From contig NZ_JAAZQX010000006.1 of assembly GCF_012371325.1 (NCBI RefSeq), forward strand, positions 38,169 to 102,168: 64,000 nucleotides of DNA, in the 5' to 3' direction. The notes beneath the pieces were generated by a model. That model saw only the letters and a list, made by a program, of their open reading frames with translations. It had not been told where the DNA came from and did not search any database. This DNA is from Acinetobacter sp. A2 (GTDB lineage: Bacteria > Pseudomonadota > Gammaproteobacteria > Pseudomonadales > Moraxellaceae). This document shows, one piece after another, positions 54,942-64,000 of the stretch. A program made the position numbers and the translations under genes. Within the stretch, counting starts at the first letter, position 1; every line of letters begins with the position of its first letter.

Positions 54942-56897
54942 TTAGAAAAAATGCACATAACCTAAACTAGTCTTATCCCAGTTCTTTTTGTCTTGTTGCT
55001 GATATTCCCACCCCAAACGTAAAACATGTTGTGGATGAAACATATATTGAAACTGACTATTCAATTTAAATTGCCATTGATGTGAATCTTCCCAATACGG
55101 CAATTCCACTTGAACAAGGCTATTAATACGTTTTGACCAGATATTTTGACAACCCAGTGTCGGGCCAATGCCCACGCGCCAGCCTTTATCTAAAGCCTTT
55201 CCAGCTTGAATATGATTCTGCACTTGTGCATAACATAAATGCTCACGCGTCTGACTAGCCAAACTATAGCCAAACTGGGTCTTGATGCTCATCACGCCAT
55301 GCTGCTCAGTTTCACTAAAAGTTCCGTGTGAATTCAATGCTTCTTGCTGCCAACCAAAATTAAAGCCCCAACTGAGCGGTGTTTTAAATGGCGTGACTGG
55401 GTTATAAGAGTTCACCGAAAGTACATCTAACTGATTCAGTTTTAAACGCTCTTCACGGTATTGTAAGGATAGGTCTAAGAAATTCAGCTGCGTCCCTGTA
55501 CGAAAACCGCCTTGTGGGTCGAGTAAATCATGGTACGCCTGACGATGGTTCAATTCGATAAAGTGCTCCCCTTGCACCTCGCCTGTGTGTACCGCAACAG
55601 TTCGTGCATCGTGCCCCTGTACAGGATCAACCTGAGGGCGCGGAGCATCCTGACGTTGTTTTTCTAAATTGATGTGACTTCTTAAACTTAGAATTTGTCT
55701 AAGCCGTGGCTGTGCCTGTTTAGCTTCAATTTTGCGTCCAATCAGTTTTAGGTATAAATCGTCATAGGCCATTTCTAAAATTTTAGCCTGATCGCTTTGG
55801 CTGTAATTTTTCAAAATTGAAGCAACATTCTGAGGTTCTGCTTCAGCCACTTGATGCGCTGTTTTTGCCAAAGCCGTACCATGCTGTCGAGCTTGTGCCA
55901 ATAACTGGGTTTCCAAAGCAGGACGATAAACTACATCGGCAACTAAGTTTTCCTGTTCTATAGCTTTCAACGTTTCAATTGGGATAGATGCCACTTTAAA
56001 TTGTTGTTGTAAATTCAGTTCAGGGCGTACCAGATCAATTAACCCTAGTAAACGATAGGCGCAATTATCACTAATAAAATAATAAGGGAATTGCACATGC
56101 TTCATTTCCCAAATGTGCTGCACTAAAAATGTGGTTTCTTGTTCATTCAGTGCCAGTTCATATTCCCATAAATCACGGCTTTCTAAATCGCCATATCCTT
56201 TTACTTTACGGTAATACGGCATTAATGAATATTCACCTGGATACTGCCCTGTAAGCCCTTTCCACGCATAAGACCAACCTTCACTGCCAGTGACGGTTGC
56301 TGCATAATTCACGGCATAGGATATAAGATTTAATTGTTTTTGATCTTTCGGGTCCAAGCGCAATAAGGTATGCCCAAACATAGAACTTGGATTGCCCATA
56401 AAGTCTGTGGCATAAATCAGCACTGCTTTATAGGGCTTAATTTGCCCAATCCATTCATCCAATTCAGGGCATTGCACCTGTGCTAAGTCCTGTTGAGGAA
56501 TATTTAATTGTTCAATCAGCCAACGACTGCGTGCAGGAAATTTACACTGCACCGATTGATTGGCAGGCGCTATTTCAAATAATGCCTGCACATTGCGAAG
56601 TAACTCTTGGTCTAAATTGCTTCCACCTTGTTCTGACACAAAATAGCCCGCATATTGCACTTCACTTTTGCCTTGCTGCGCATACATTAAGCGCTGCCAA
56701 GTCACCTGTTCTGCTAAGTGCAAATCTTTGGCTTTTTGCACATAATTGCTTGCAGATGTGGCTAAAGTTTCAGCCCTTTGTGCCACAGAACTTGGAGAAA
56801 GTTGTTGAGTCAGGCTGGTTGATATTTCAGAAGATAAAGCAAAAACCGTAGGAGATAAAAAAGCAGCAGTACACAAGACAAAAAATTTCATGGACAT
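54942..56897 (-). CDS. DUF4105 (Lnb N-terminal-like) exported protein
   Basis: A 651-residue exported protein with a signal peptide (MKFFVLCTAAFLSPTVFA, cleaved near residue 20). The DUF4105 region at about 160-330 has the invariant ATDFMGNPSSMFGHTLLRLD, PGEYSLMPYYRKVKGY, SRDLWEYELAL and FISDNCAYRLL blocks, with likely catalytic His and Cys residues reminiscent of NlpC/P60-like folds. A C-terminal part after 450 is rich in alternating aromatic/polar residues and ends in SLGYVHFF, like an outer-membrane beta-barrel with a terminal Phe. Function unknown; relatives are predicted lipoprotein- or peptidoglycan-acting enzymes. Confidence 0.83.
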   Translation of the reverse strand: MSMKFFVLCTAAFLSPTVFALSSEISTSLTQQLSPSSVAQRAETLATSASNYVQKAKDLHLAEQVTWQRLMYAQQGKSEVQYAGYFVSEQGGSNLDQELLRNVQALFEIAPANQSVQCKFPARSRWLIEQLNIPQQDLAQVQCPELDEWIGQIKPYKAVLIYATDFMGNPSSMFGHTLLRLDPKDQKQLNLISYAVNYAATVTGSEGWSYAWKGLTGQYPGEYSLMPYYRKVKGYGDLESRDLWEYELALNEQETTFLVQHIWEMKHVQFPYYFISDNCAYRLLGLIDLVRPELNLQQQFKVASIPIETLKAIEQENLVADVVYRPALETQLLAQARQHGTALAKTAHQVAEAEPQNVASILKNYSQSDQAKILEMAYDDLYLKLIGRKIEAKQAQPRLRQILSLRSHINLEKQRQDAPRPQVDPVQGHDARTVAVHTGEVQGEHFIELNHRQAYHDLLDPQGGFRTGTQLNFLDLSLQYREERLKLNQLDVLSVNSYNPVTPFKTPLSWGFNFGWQQEALNSHGTFSETEQHGVMSIKTQFGYSLASQTREHLCYAQVQNHIQAGKALDKGWRVGIGPTLGCQNIWSKRINSLVQVELPYWEDSHQWQFKLNSQFQYMFHPQHVLRLGWEYQQQDKKNWDKTSLGYVHFF

Positions 56898-56948
56898 CTT
56901 ATATGTTTTTTATAGGCAAATTTGAATTTCAACATTGTATTTGGGTAT

Positions 56949-56977
56949 AAAAAAGCCCTGCAATTACACAGGGCTTT
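56949..56977 (-). terminator. Terminator of the DUF3015 gene
   Basis: Stem AAAGCCCTG / CAGGGCTTT with an 8-nt loop; the A-run on the plus strand gives the minus-strand T-tract; it lies 10 nt after the stop. Confidence 0.82.
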
Positions 56978-56986
56978 CATTCAAAC

Positions 56987-57457
56987 TTAAACGTATGCTT
57001 TTAATACGTCATCATTTGCCATTACGTTTTGTAAAGAAGCCAGAACTTCTAAAGACGTTTGGTTTTCTGCAGAGTAGATAGAAGCAAAGTTTTGCTTAGA
57101 AACTGTAAAGAAGTGTGCTTTATCTTCAGCTTTAATGTTTAGCAATTCAGCCAATACATTTAAGCTTTCACCTTCACCAACTGCCATATCACGTGCCAAT
57201 GATTCAGCATTTTCATTGGTAAAAGTCACGACTTGTGCAGTTACTGTACCTGTACCGCTACAACCTAAAGTACCAAATGTAATACCAAATAATTGGTTAG
57301 CAAAAATACCGTTGGTGGTTGCTGCTAAAATTTTAGCCACTTTACCAGACTGACCTGCCCAAACTTGTGAACCGATACCACAACCTGCATCACGGTCTGC
57401 AAATGCTGCTGTAGAACCCACTGCCAACACTGCAGCCAATGCTAATTTTTTCATCAT
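56987..57457 (-). CDS. DUF3015 domain exported protein
   Basis: A 156-residue periplasmic or surface protein with a signal peptide (MKKLALAAVLAVGSTAAFA). The mature start DRDAGCGIGSQVWAGQSGKV is the DUF3015 signature; two further landmarks are NQLFGITFGTLGCSGTG, whose Cys probably pairs with the first, and a helical C-terminal half. Starts at the ATG at 57457, with GGAG 8 nt upstream; a frame extension to 57505 lies before the ribosome-binding site. Monocistronic. No biochemical function is known. Confidence 0.88.
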   Translation of the reverse strand: MMKKLALAAVLAVGSTAAFADRDAGCGIGSQVWAGQSGKVAKILAATTNGIFANQLFGITFGTLGCSGTGTVTAQVVTFTNENAESLARDMAVGEGESLNVLAELLNIKAEDKAHFFTVSKQNFASIYSAENQTSLEVLASLQNVMANDDVLKAYV

Positions 57458-57612
57458 AGTCGTACTCCAGAAATTTATTATCCGAAAAGTTATGCTTCGA
57501 ATCATTATTATTGCTTTGTGTAACTTTTATTACACCGCTTTAAGATAGCGAGATGCGACTAAGAACGCAAAACATTTATACCAAAGTCATGCATTATTTT
57601 TGTAGCGTAAGA

Positions 57613-58449
57613 TCATCCCTGAATTGAGTCTGTTTTCGGAGCCTCATCTTTAAGTGTCCATCGTCCTTGAGCATCACGAATACCAAGTATTTGCATGACT
57701 AAAACTAGACTCAATAGCAGCAACAAGTACCAAGACCCCAACTTGCCCCAACCCACCATGTGCCACGTATCGACCTGACTTGGATATAGCCAAATTTGAT
57801 AAAAGGTACTGATATTCTCTGCCACCCAAATAATAAATGCCAATAGCAACAATATAGGTAACATTGGCAGCTGCAATTGATGCTGTTGCAATTGAAAACG
57901 GATTTTGGTTTTCCAGAAAATCAGCACACTCCACGCAAATAAGCCGTAGCGAATATCTGGAATAAAAAATTTGCTCATGAAATTAATATAAGACAAAACC
58001 GCTAAAGCCAGCATATTCGGGAAAGTTGGCAAATTCAGTAACGATACCCGATACAAACGCAAGGAACGTGCAAAAAAACTACCAACTGCTGAATACATAA
58101 AGCCTGCAAACAGCGGCACAGTCATAATTTTAAACACAGCAGGTTGCGGATATTGCCATGAAGCAATCTGTGGATGGGTCAGAAAAATTTCCATGATCAT
58201 TGCCAAAATATGAAATAAAGCAATCACCTTGGCTTCAGCCCAAGATTCTAGTTTTAAATATAAAAGACAAACCTGAATGATTAAGGCATAAAACAGCAAA
58301 TAGTCATAACGAAAAAAGCCAAAATATTCCTGACTGGCCATAGGTGCTGTAAATGCAAATGCAATCAGCAATAAAATTCCAAATAAGGCAGCCGAAGCTG
58401 CCTTAGTCGAAAATTCAAATCCTGACTTCAGCCATGTTCGCCACATCAT
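57613..58449 (-). CDS. DUF817 family membrane protein
   Basis: A 278-residue protein with about eight transmembrane helices; the DUF817 hallmarks are FFRYDYLLFYALIIQVCLLY, the polar FKIMTVPLFAGFMYSAVGSF block, FIPDIRYGLFAWSVLIFW, and the C-terminal WHMVGWGKLGSWYLLLLLSL. The conserved polar residues inside helices suggest an enzyme or cofactor site, but no function is established. It lies 73 nt downstream of hemE and may be read through from it. Confidence 0.85.
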   Translation of the reverse strand: MMWRTWLKSGFEFSTKAASAALFGILLLIAFAFTAPMASQEYFGFFRYDYLLFYALIIQVCLLYLKLESWAEAKVIALFHILAMIMEIFLTHPQIASWQYPQPAVFKIMTVPLFAGFMYSAVGSFFARSLRLYRVSLLNLPTFPNMLALAVLSYINFMSKFFIPDIRYGLFAWSVLIFWKTKIRFQLQQHQLQLPMLPILLLLAFIIWVAENISTFYQIWLYPSQVDTWHMVGWGKLGSWYLLLLLSLVLVMQILGIRDAQGRWTLKDEAPKTDSIQG

Positions 58450-58522
58450 GATTTGACGACCCGACTGAAGCTCACGTTACCCATTTCCATCTACAACTAA
58501 CTGATCTATATGATTGCTTTTA

Positions 58523-59593
58523 TTATAGATATTTAGCGCTGTATTCATGTACGGTATCGATAAACACTTTAGGACGTTCAGGGTCAACCCATTGGGTAAT
58601 ACCATGACCCAAGTTGGCCACATAACCAGTTTTTTCACCATTGGCGTAAGCATCATCCAGCATTGCACGAGTAGCTTTGGCAATCGCTTCAGGTGAACCA
58701 TATAAAGTGGCAGGGTCTAAGTTTCCTTGTAAAGCCGCACGACCATTTACAGTTTGACGTGCCACATTCAGTGGTGTTGTCCAGTCCAAACCAAAGGCAT
58801 CTGCACCTGTTGCAATCATTGGCTCAAGCCATTGACCACCACCTTTGGTGAATAAAATAACAGGAATTTTACGGCCATCTTTTTCACGCTGCAGACCTGA
58901 CACAATTTTCTGCATATAGTTCAGTGAAAATTCAATATATTCACGATGTGCTAATGCACCGCCCCAACTGTCAAAAATTTGAACTGCCTGTGCGCCTGCA
59001 TCAATTTGTGCATTTAAATATTCAGTCACTGCGTCTGCCAAACGACCTAACAGCGCATGCAATACTTCAGGCTGTGCATACATCATGTTTTTGGTAAAAC
59101 GGAAATCTTTACTTGAACCACCTTCTACCATATAGGTCGCTAAGGTCCACGGACTGCCTGAAAAACCAATTAAAGGCACTTGTCCACCCAAAGCAGAACG
59201 TATGGTCGATACTGCATTCATAACATAGTCTAAATCTGACTTGGCATTGAATTTAGGTAAATTGGCAACATCTTGCTCAGTACGCACGGTTTTATGAAAC
59301 TTTGGCCCTTCGCCTGCCTCAAAATACAGTCCTAAACCTAAAGCATCTGGAACGGTTAAAATATCTGAAAATAAAATAGCAGCGTCTAATTCATAACGGC
59401 GCAGTGGTTGCAAGGTTACTTCACATGCAAATTCTGTATTTTTACATAGAGAAAGGAAATCTCCTGCCTGCGAACGTGTGGCACGATATTCTGGTAAATA
59501 ACGTCCTGCCTGACGCATCATCCATACGGGCGTGCAATCTACTGGCTCACGTAATAAGGCACGAAGAAAACGATCATTTTTTAAGGTCGTCAT
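58523..59593 (-). CDS. hemE: Uroporphyrinogen decarboxylase
   Basis: Decarboxylates uroporphyrinogen III to coproporphyrinogen III in haem synthesis. N-terminal [16 protein letters not shown] signature, [26 protein letters not shown], and the substrate-binding [12 protein letters not shown]. 356 residues, standard length. It starts at the ATG at 59593, preceded by GGGAAAG. Divergent from the L,D-transpeptidase gene across a 271-bp gap in which I see no other gene. Confidence 0.97.
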   Translation of the reverse strand: MTTLKNDRFLRALLREPVDCTPVWMMRQAGRYLPEYRATRSQAGDFLSLCKNTEFACEVTLQPLRRYELDAAILFSDILTVPDALGLGLYFEAGEGPKFHKTVRTEQDVANLPKFNAKSDLDYVMNAVSTIRSALGGQVPLIGFSGSPWTLATYMVEGGSSKDFRFTKNMMYAQPEVLHALLGRLADAVTEYLNAQIDAGAQAVQIFDSWGGALAHREYIEFSLNYMQKIVSGLQREKDGRKIPVILFTKGGGQWLEPMIATGADAFGLDWTTPLNVARQTVNGRAALQGNLDPATLYGSPEAIAKATRAMLDDAYANGEKTGYVANLGHGITQWVDPERPKVFIDTVHEYSAKYL

Positions 59594-59864
59594 TTACTTT
59601 CCCAACTCATTTTCAATCTTGCAGCCATCATATCAAAAAGGTTGAAGTTTTAATAACTTCATTTCTGGTTGGTCTTTTTATCCTAAACTTTACGTGCAAT
59701 TTCAATTTTTATTTTCGTGAAATACATCACATAAACAAAAGCATCGGTAAAAGCATCATCCTCTTGCACATTTACACAAAACAACTACTGCATCTCCTTA
59801 GTTTTTCTGCAATACTTGGCTAGTTTTTATCTATGTAAATGAATAATTCTCAAGGTTGAATTAC

Positions 59865-61124
59865 ATGTTCGTTCGCACAATACTCGCAATGAGTTTAAGT
59901 TGCATTTTTGCAGGAACTACTTTTGCTGCATCTACTGCTGAACAACCGTTAAATCCACAAGTGATCAGCAATACTGCGGTTGAAGATCCAATTGATCCTT
60001 TAGCAACAGAAGCTTCTGCAGCACAAAGCACGCTCAATGCAACCGATACTGCTATTACGCAACAAGAACAAAATGATTTAAATAAGGCATCACAAACCTT
60101 AGATGATCTACACAAAACTGAAGATACCACTGCCGATGTAGGTGCAGCACCGACCACAGCACCGACCACAACCACGCCAAGCCAGCCTGTTGAAACCACA
60201 ACCACTGCAGCGCCAAAAGCTTCGTGGACTTTAGACGGTCTTAATAATGCCACTTGGTATGAAAATATTGGCAAAGGTCAATTTCCAGTGTATGCGCGTG
60301 CGCATGTCATGTTGAATAATGCCCATGCTTCTCCGGGTGCAATTGATGGTACCAGCGGTAAAAATACCCTGAAAGCCATTGCATCTTTCCAGCAAATGAA
60401 CGGCATTAAACCTACAGGTATTTTAACCCAAGAAACTTGGGATGCTTTGGTGGCACGTCAAGGTTCACGTCCTGCATTTGTAGAATACACAATTACTGAA
60501 GCTGACCTAAAAGGTCCGTATGCTAAGTCCATTCCACATGACTATGCAGAACAAGCCAAAATGAAAGGCTTGTACTACACCCGTGTCAGCGAAATGCTAG
60601 GTGAAAAATTCCACATGGATGAAAATTTCTTAAAGAAATTAAATCCAAATGCGACATTTAACAAAGCGGGTGAAAAGTTATTGGTGACCAATGTCCGCAA
60701 TGACTTACCAGAAGACATTCACCTGATTGTGGCGCACAAAGGCGCAAAACAATTGTATTTGTTCAATAAGCAAAACCAAATGGTTGGTTCATTCCCTGCA
60801 ACCATTGGTAGTGCAGATACACCATCACCAACAGGTACCTATAAAATTACAGGTGTTGCGCCAAACCCATGGTATAGCTATTCACCAAGTAACTTTATTC
60901 AGGGTAAAAACTTAAAACCACTGTCTTTACCACCTGGCCCGAATGGCCCTGTAGGTAATATCTGGATTGGCTTGAGTAAAAAATCCTTTGGTATTCATGG
61001 TACGCCAAACCCATCGACTATTTCAAAAACAGCATCACACGGTTGTATTCGTTTAACCAACTGGGATGCCAATGACTTAGGTCGTAAAGTACGTTCTGGT
61101 GTGACTGTGAAATTCCTTGAATAA
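59865..61124 (+). CDS. L,D-transpeptidase with peptidoglycan-binding domain
   Basis: A 419-residue exported YkuD-family enzyme. Signal peptide (MFVRTILAMSLSCIFAGTTF); a Thr/Pro/Ala-rich linker around residues 85-115; a PG_binding_1-like helical domain (NAHASPGAIDGTSGKNTLKA, LTQETWDALVARQG); then the YkuD catalytic domain with the motif IHGTPNPSTISKTASHGCIR, including the nucleophilic Cys. Such enzymes make 3-3 cross-links or attach proteins to the wall. I use the ATG at 59865; a TTG at 59856 lies in frame. Confidence 0.92.
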   Translation: MFVRTILAMSLSCIFAGTTFAASTAEQPLNPQVISNTAVEDPIDPLATEASAAQSTLNATDTAITQQEQNDLNKASQTLDDLHKTEDTTADVGAAPTTAPTTTTPSQPVETTTTAAPKASWTLDGLNNATWYENIGKGQFPVYARAHVMLNNAHASPGAIDGTSGKNTLKAIASFQQMNGIKPTGILTQETWDALVARQGSRPAFVEYTITEADLKGPYAKSIPHDYAEQAKMKGLYYTRVSEMLGEKFHMDENFLKKLNPNATFNKAGEKLLVTNVRNDLPEDIHLIVAHKGAKQLYLFNKQNQMVGSFPATIGSADTPSPTGTYKITGVAPNPWYSYSPSNFIQGKNLKPLSLPPGPNGPVGNIWIGLSKKSFGIHGTPNPSTISKTASHGCIRLTNWDANDLGRKVRSGVTVKFLE

Positions 61125-61162
61125 TCGCACACCGTATAATCCCCCTGCTTAGGCAGCGAATG

Positions 61163-61187
61163 ACCCACGTTTTACGTGGGTTTTTTG
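61163..61187 (+). terminator. Terminator of the L,D-transpeptidase gene
   Basis: Stem ACCCACGT / ACGTGGGT, loop TTT, followed by T6. Confidence 0.85.
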
Positions 61188-61328
61188 ATATTTGAAAAAA
61201 GTATGCTTTTACAGATCACCACCCTAAATGTTGCAATTTTAGAACGGCATGTTGCAGAACGGCTGTAGGTTGGCAACATAAAAAAGCATAAGATGGCTTT
61301 AAGTTAAAAAAATGATAGGAGCATGATC

Positions 61329-62021
61329 ATGAATGCTTATTTACACTGTAGCGAAAAACGTGGTCACGTCAAAATGGGTTGGTTAGACACCAAACACAGT
61401 TTCTCTTTTGGTAGCTGGTATAACCCGAAATATATGGGTGTGAGTGCTTTACGTGTCATTAATGATGACCGTATTGCAGCGCACAATGGTTTTGGCACAC
61501 ACCCCCACGACAATATGGAAATTTTGACCTGTGTGTTAAATGGTACGATTTCCCACCGTGACAGTATGGGCAATGAGCGTCATATCAGTGCTGGTGAATG
61601 GCAGCTGATGAGTGCGGGTACAGGCGTTCAGCATAGCGAAATTAACAATGGCGATGAAGAAGTGCACATGTTGCAAATTTGGATTCAACCCAATGTACGC
61701 AATGCGGAACCGACTTACCAACAAATTCAGCGTGACCCAAATGCTGAACCGAACCAGTGGCATTTAATTGTCGGCCCGAATGACAATGCCCCAATGCATA
61801 TACGCCAACAAGCCGAAGTGAAAGCTGCAGTATTGCAAGCAGGAAAGCAGCTAGATGTTGCTGCAACACAAGCGGTCAACTATGTGCATGTGATTCGTGG
61901 TGAAATCAGCATTGGTGAGCAGACCGTGAAAGCAGGCGATGCCTTGTTATTTGCTGATGATGCCGTGATTGAAGCAAAGCAAGACAGCCAATTTATTTGG
62001 TTTGATTTACCAAAACAGTAA
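61329..62021 (+). CDS. Pirin family protein (YhaK-like)
   Basis: A 230-residue bicupin. The N-terminal cupin has the metal-binding motif FGTHPHDNMEILTCVLNG and a matching AGTGVQHSEINN with further His/Glu ligands. The C-terminal cupin is less conserved (LDVAATQAVNYVHVIRGEIS). Relatives act as quercetin-type dioxygenases or redox-linked regulators; the role here is open. An AGGAG ends 7 nt before the ATG at 61329, which I therefore prefer to the ATG at 61323 only 1 nt from it. Confidence 0.92.
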   Translation: MNAYLHCSEKRGHVKMGWLDTKHSFSFGSWYNPKYMGVSALRVINDDRIAAHNGFGTHPHDNMEILTCVLNGTISHRDSMGNERHISAGEWQLMSAGTGVQHSEINNGDEEVHMLQIWIQPNVRNAEPTYQQIQRDPNAEPNQWHLIVGPNDNAPMHIRQQAEVKAAVLQAGKQLDVAATQAVNYVHVIRGEISIGEQTVKAGDALLFADDAVIEAKQDSQFIWFDLPKQ

Positions 62022-62068
62022 CTGCTTATTTTGAGTAGTGCCTGTAAATACTTTTAAGTTACCCTCTT

Positions 62069-62095
62069 GCCCTCTACTACAGAGGGCTTTTTTTA
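62069..62095 (+). terminator. Terminator of the pirin gene
   Basis: Stem GCCCTCT / AGAGGGC with loop ACTAC and a T7 tract. Confidence 0.82.
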
Positions 62096-62151
62096 TGGCT
62101 ATAGTTGCTGTTTTCAGTTTTTAATCATAACTTTTAGTCACAATGATGACC

Positions 62152-63219
62152 TTACACTGTTGTCTGTAAATACGCTGCGATTTGCGCTGCCACATCTCGT
62201 GCTGTTCGGGAAACGCCAATTAAAGTTGCCGATGCTGCACCAGTCCAATCACCATAACCGACCAACCACAAATTTTGCTGTTGTAGCGCTCGATTTTCTG
62301 ACACATCGACTGTACCGCGTGCATTGACCACACCCAAACTTTGCAAATGTGACACTGCTGCCTTAAAACCTGTACACCAAATAATGGCATCAATGTCCTG
62401 TTCACTTCCATCTGCCCAAACTGCAGTATGTTCAGTTAAATAGTCAAATGGCGGCAGGCCATGCAATACATTGCGTTGCCGTGCATCTTTGACACTTGGA
62501 ATCATCACAATATCACCCAAACTGCCAATCGGTTGTTCAATGCTGCGACCTTCTTGCTGGGCTTTTAAGCGTTCCGTGGCACGTAAAAATAAAACCCGTC
62601 CATCTACATCATCGGCTAAAAAACTTGGGGGTTGCTGTGTAACCCAAAAGGTTTCAGCCACTTTAGACACTTCTGCCAAAATTTGTGCGCCAGAGTTACC
62701 ACCACCGACAATCATCACTTTTTTTCCCTGAAAAGCTTCAGCATTGCGGTAATGGGCCGAATGAATTTGTGTACCTAAAAATTGTTCACGCCCTGCATAG
62801 GCTGGAATAAAAGGCTGACTCCATGTGCCTGTTGCACTCACGACCGCTTTGGCGCGCCAGCTTCGCTGTGCCGAACAAACGATTAAATCATTGCCTTCAG
62901 CTATGATGTTTTCGACCTGCACAGGACGCAGCACTGGGAATTGATAGCGCGCTTCATAAGCCCTTAAATAGTCAATCACTTCTAATCGCTTTGGATATTC
63001 CTGTTCAGTTTTAGGCATCAACCAACCCGACAAAGAACTCCATGTATTTGGAGAAAATAACTGCAAAGAATCCCACGCATGTTGCCATGCACCGCCCGCT
63101 TGCGTTTGATTATCCAAAATCAGAAAATTGATTTTTTGCCGTTTTAAAAAGTAAGCCGTGGCTAATGCAGCTTGTCCACCACCAATAATAATCACATCGG
63201 TATCAATTGTTTGACTCAA
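62152..63219 (-). CDS. FAD/NAD(P)-binding flavin monooxygenase (ArsO-like)
   Basis: About 355 residues with two Rossmann motifs: TDVIIIGGGQAALATAYFL for FAD near the N-terminus and KVMIVGGGNSGAQI for NAD(P) near residue 170. A FATGxxS/P-type ATGTWSQP and a WCTGFKAAVSHL segment are typical of the flavin-containing monooxygenase/thioredoxin-reductase superfamily; the closest recognised type is the ArsO/CzcO-like group. I favour a TTG start at 63219 because an AGGAG lies 7 nt upstream, while the in-frame ATG at 63246 lies before that site and has none. Monocistronic. Confidence 0.82.
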   Translation of the reverse strand: MSQTIDTDVIIIGGGQAALATAYFLKRQKINFLILDNQTQAGGAWQHAWDSLQLFSPNTWSSLSGWLMPKTEQEYPKRLEVIDYLRAYEARYQFPVLRPVQVENIIAEGNDLIVCSAQRSWRAKAVVSATGTWSQPFIPAYAGREQFLGTQIHSAHYRNAEAFQGKKVMIVGGGNSGAQILAEVSKVAETFWVTQQPPSFLADDVDGRVLFLRATERLKAQQEGRSIEQPIGSLGDIVMIPSVKDARQRNVLHGLPPFDYLTEHTAVWADGSEQDIDAIIWCTGFKAAVSHLQSLGVVNARGTVDVSENRALQQQNLWLVGYGDWTGAASATLIGVSRTARDVAAQIAAYLQTTV

Positions 63220-63395
63220 AATGACTCTCCTGCATACAAGACGCACATGCTATGTTTGATTCTAACCCTGTGTGAACAGTTTACTCTATGATCTTTGCTC
63301 TAGCTTTTAGATCATTTTTGGGCAGAGTACACATAAAGCACAGCATTAATTTAACACTCAGTCCACAGAACAAGCTTTTTAGAAAAGAATGTCCA

Positions 63396-63429
63396 AAAAA
63401 GCAAAGCCAAGTCCTAGAACTTGGCTTTG
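63396..63429 (-). terminator. Terminator of the interrupted outer-membrane gene
   Basis: Perfect stem CAAAGCCAAGT / ACTTGGCTTTG with a 6-nt loop and a T-tract on the minus strand, about 43 nt after the stop at 63472. Confidence 0.82.
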
Positions 63430-63471
63430 TACTGCAAGGCTGCAAGAGCAAATGCTAGATAAAGTTAGACC

Positions 63472-63813
63472 TTAAAACGCCCACACCATTTTCAAGGTGG
63501 TGGAATGTCCTTCAGGACGATGCTCCACTTCGGTTTCTTTCAGGAACTTCGCCTCTAATGACCAGTTATCCTTCTTATATTGAATTGCAGGGCCAAATGC
63601 CAACGCCTGTCCTTTATTGCCAATACTGGCACCGTTCACTTCATCATCTGTGGTTTGTTTAAACATATAGCCTTCTAGCGCAAGTTTGAGTTGATCATTC
63701 AATTGATAACCGATTGCATAATCCCCAGCAAAATAATCACCCGATTGATAGTTAGTATCGTCATTTTCAGTATTGAAGCTATAAGACAGTTTGGTCGAAA
63801 ACTCCCAACCTTG
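63472..63813 (-). pseudogene. 3' fragment of an outer-membrane transporter gene (phenol MetA-type), cut by an IS
   Basis: The last about 110 codons of a beta-barrel protein: GWEFSTKLSYSFNTENDD, YQSGDYFAGDYAIGYQLNDQ, ALAFGPAIQYKKDNWSLEAK and a C-terminal LKMVWAF ending in Phe, as outer-membrane proteins do. The strand pattern fits the MetA-pathway/SphA-like family. Upstream the sequence changes into an IS3-type transposase end, so the 5' part must lie beyond the insertion or be lost. The reading frame stays open into the IS, so the exact edge (63811-63850) cannot be fixed here. No full-length product is expected. Confidence 0.65.
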
Positions 63814-64000
63814 TGGGGTAATCCTCCCATAAATAACCGAAGTTAAAAGTAGAGGTTAAGCAGCCATTAGAGGTGGCTTTCCTTTGTTAGCTTGATGTGG
63901 TCTTTCATGGTTGTAATGCCACAACCAGTTTGTTGCATAATCTTGTACTTCATCCAAAGTATCAAATAAATGCTTGCTCAGCCAACTATAACGTATGGTC
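63814..64000 (-). mobile_element. IS3-family insertion sequence, one end (continues past the window)
   Basis: The terminal part of an IS whose transposase reads right to left. A TG dinucleotide at 63814 followed by GGGTAATCCTCCCATAAA is a candidate terminal inverted repeat, as IS3-family ends usually start with TG. The other end and target duplication are outside the window, so the boundary is approximate. Confidence 0.65.
63856..64000 (-). CDS. IS3-family transposase (OrfB), C-terminal part
   Basis: Forty-seven codons of the integrase-core C-terminus, cut by the window edge. The sequence includes YSWLSKHLFDTLDEVQDYAT and NWLWHYNHERPHQANKGKPP, the typical YN..RPH ending of IS3-group OrfB, then LMAA and a TAA. 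The catalytic DDE residues lie in the part outside the window, apart from a possible C-terminal portion. Confidence 0.85.
   Translation of the reverse strand, partial: TIRYSWLSKHLFDTLDEVQDYATNWLWHYNHERPHQANKGKPPLMAA

Noticed and set aside
1..64000. CRISPR arrays, prophage genes, plasmid or toxin-antitoxin genes, antibiotic resistance genes
   Set aside because: Searched by eye on both strands; no regular spaced repeats, integrase-type phage genes, resistance genes or toxin/antitoxin pairs were seen. XerC here is the housekeeping recombinase.

Overview
The window is chromosomal DNA of an Acinetobacter species (Moraxellaceae, Gammaproteobacteria). It is AT-rich and densely coding. Gene content and order fit that genus: trpG-trpD-trpC followed by an Smr gene and folE, a single Lol permease next to lolD, ubiC-ubiA, glnA, etfB-etfA, lptM-lysA-dapF-hydrolase-xerC, hda next to a PerM-type permease, and paired CSLREA/GlyGly-CTERM proteins of the rhombotarget type. 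Most of the window is core genome. The only mobile DNA recognised is one end of an IS3-family element at the right edge.

Layout. 1-3.4 kb: fbp, a TrmH-type rRNA methyltransferase, and an ECF sigma / anti-sigma / DUF3106 operon. 3.5-7.9 kb: two large exported beta-helix-like proteins with GlyGly-CTERM tails. 8-20 kb: hda, perM-like permease, purMN, a hydrolase with sppA, a lipid A-type acyltransferase, comEC (split by a frameshift), lolD with its permease, and a PilZ protein. 20-31 kb: an EamA exporter, a UPF0178 protein, an orphan gene, a gene-poor stretch with three perfect DnaA boxes and a 46-codon membrane ORF, serC, a lipoprotein gene, gyrA and etfBA. 31-42 kb: xerC/dapF/lysA/lptM cluster, an AGCS symporter, radA, a Tim44-like protein and a DegS/AlgW-type protease. 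42-49 kb: Nif3-like protein, sodB, three tRNA-Asn genes with small genes between them, ubiCA and glnA. 49-54 kb: trpGDC, smr, folE. 53-63 kb: a globin-coupled diguanylate cyclase, DUF4105, DUF3015 and DUF817 proteins, hemE, an L,D-transpeptidase, a pirin and a flavin monooxygenase. 63.4-64 kb: the 3' part of an outer-membrane protein gene cut by an IS3-family insertion.

Functional links. Several genes serve the envelope: the Lol system, LptM, the acyltransferase, SppA, the DegS-like protease, the L,D-transpeptidase, and lysine/diaminopimelate synthesis by dapF and lysA. Others serve DNA topology and replication control (hda, gyrA, radA, xerC, the DnaA-box cluster). c-di-GMP signalling is represented by a haem-globin diguanylate cyclase and a PilZ protein.

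The observations I rate highest are a 7-bp tandem duplication that exactly explains the frameshift in comEC, and the compact DnaA-box cluster far from any dnaA gene. After these come the tandem rhombotarget-like pair without a rhombosortase in the window, a roughly 90-residue insertion in the GyrA C-terminal domain, and a perfect 14-bp inverted repeat in the long glnA-trpG gap. All calls were made by reading the sequence; no database search was run.
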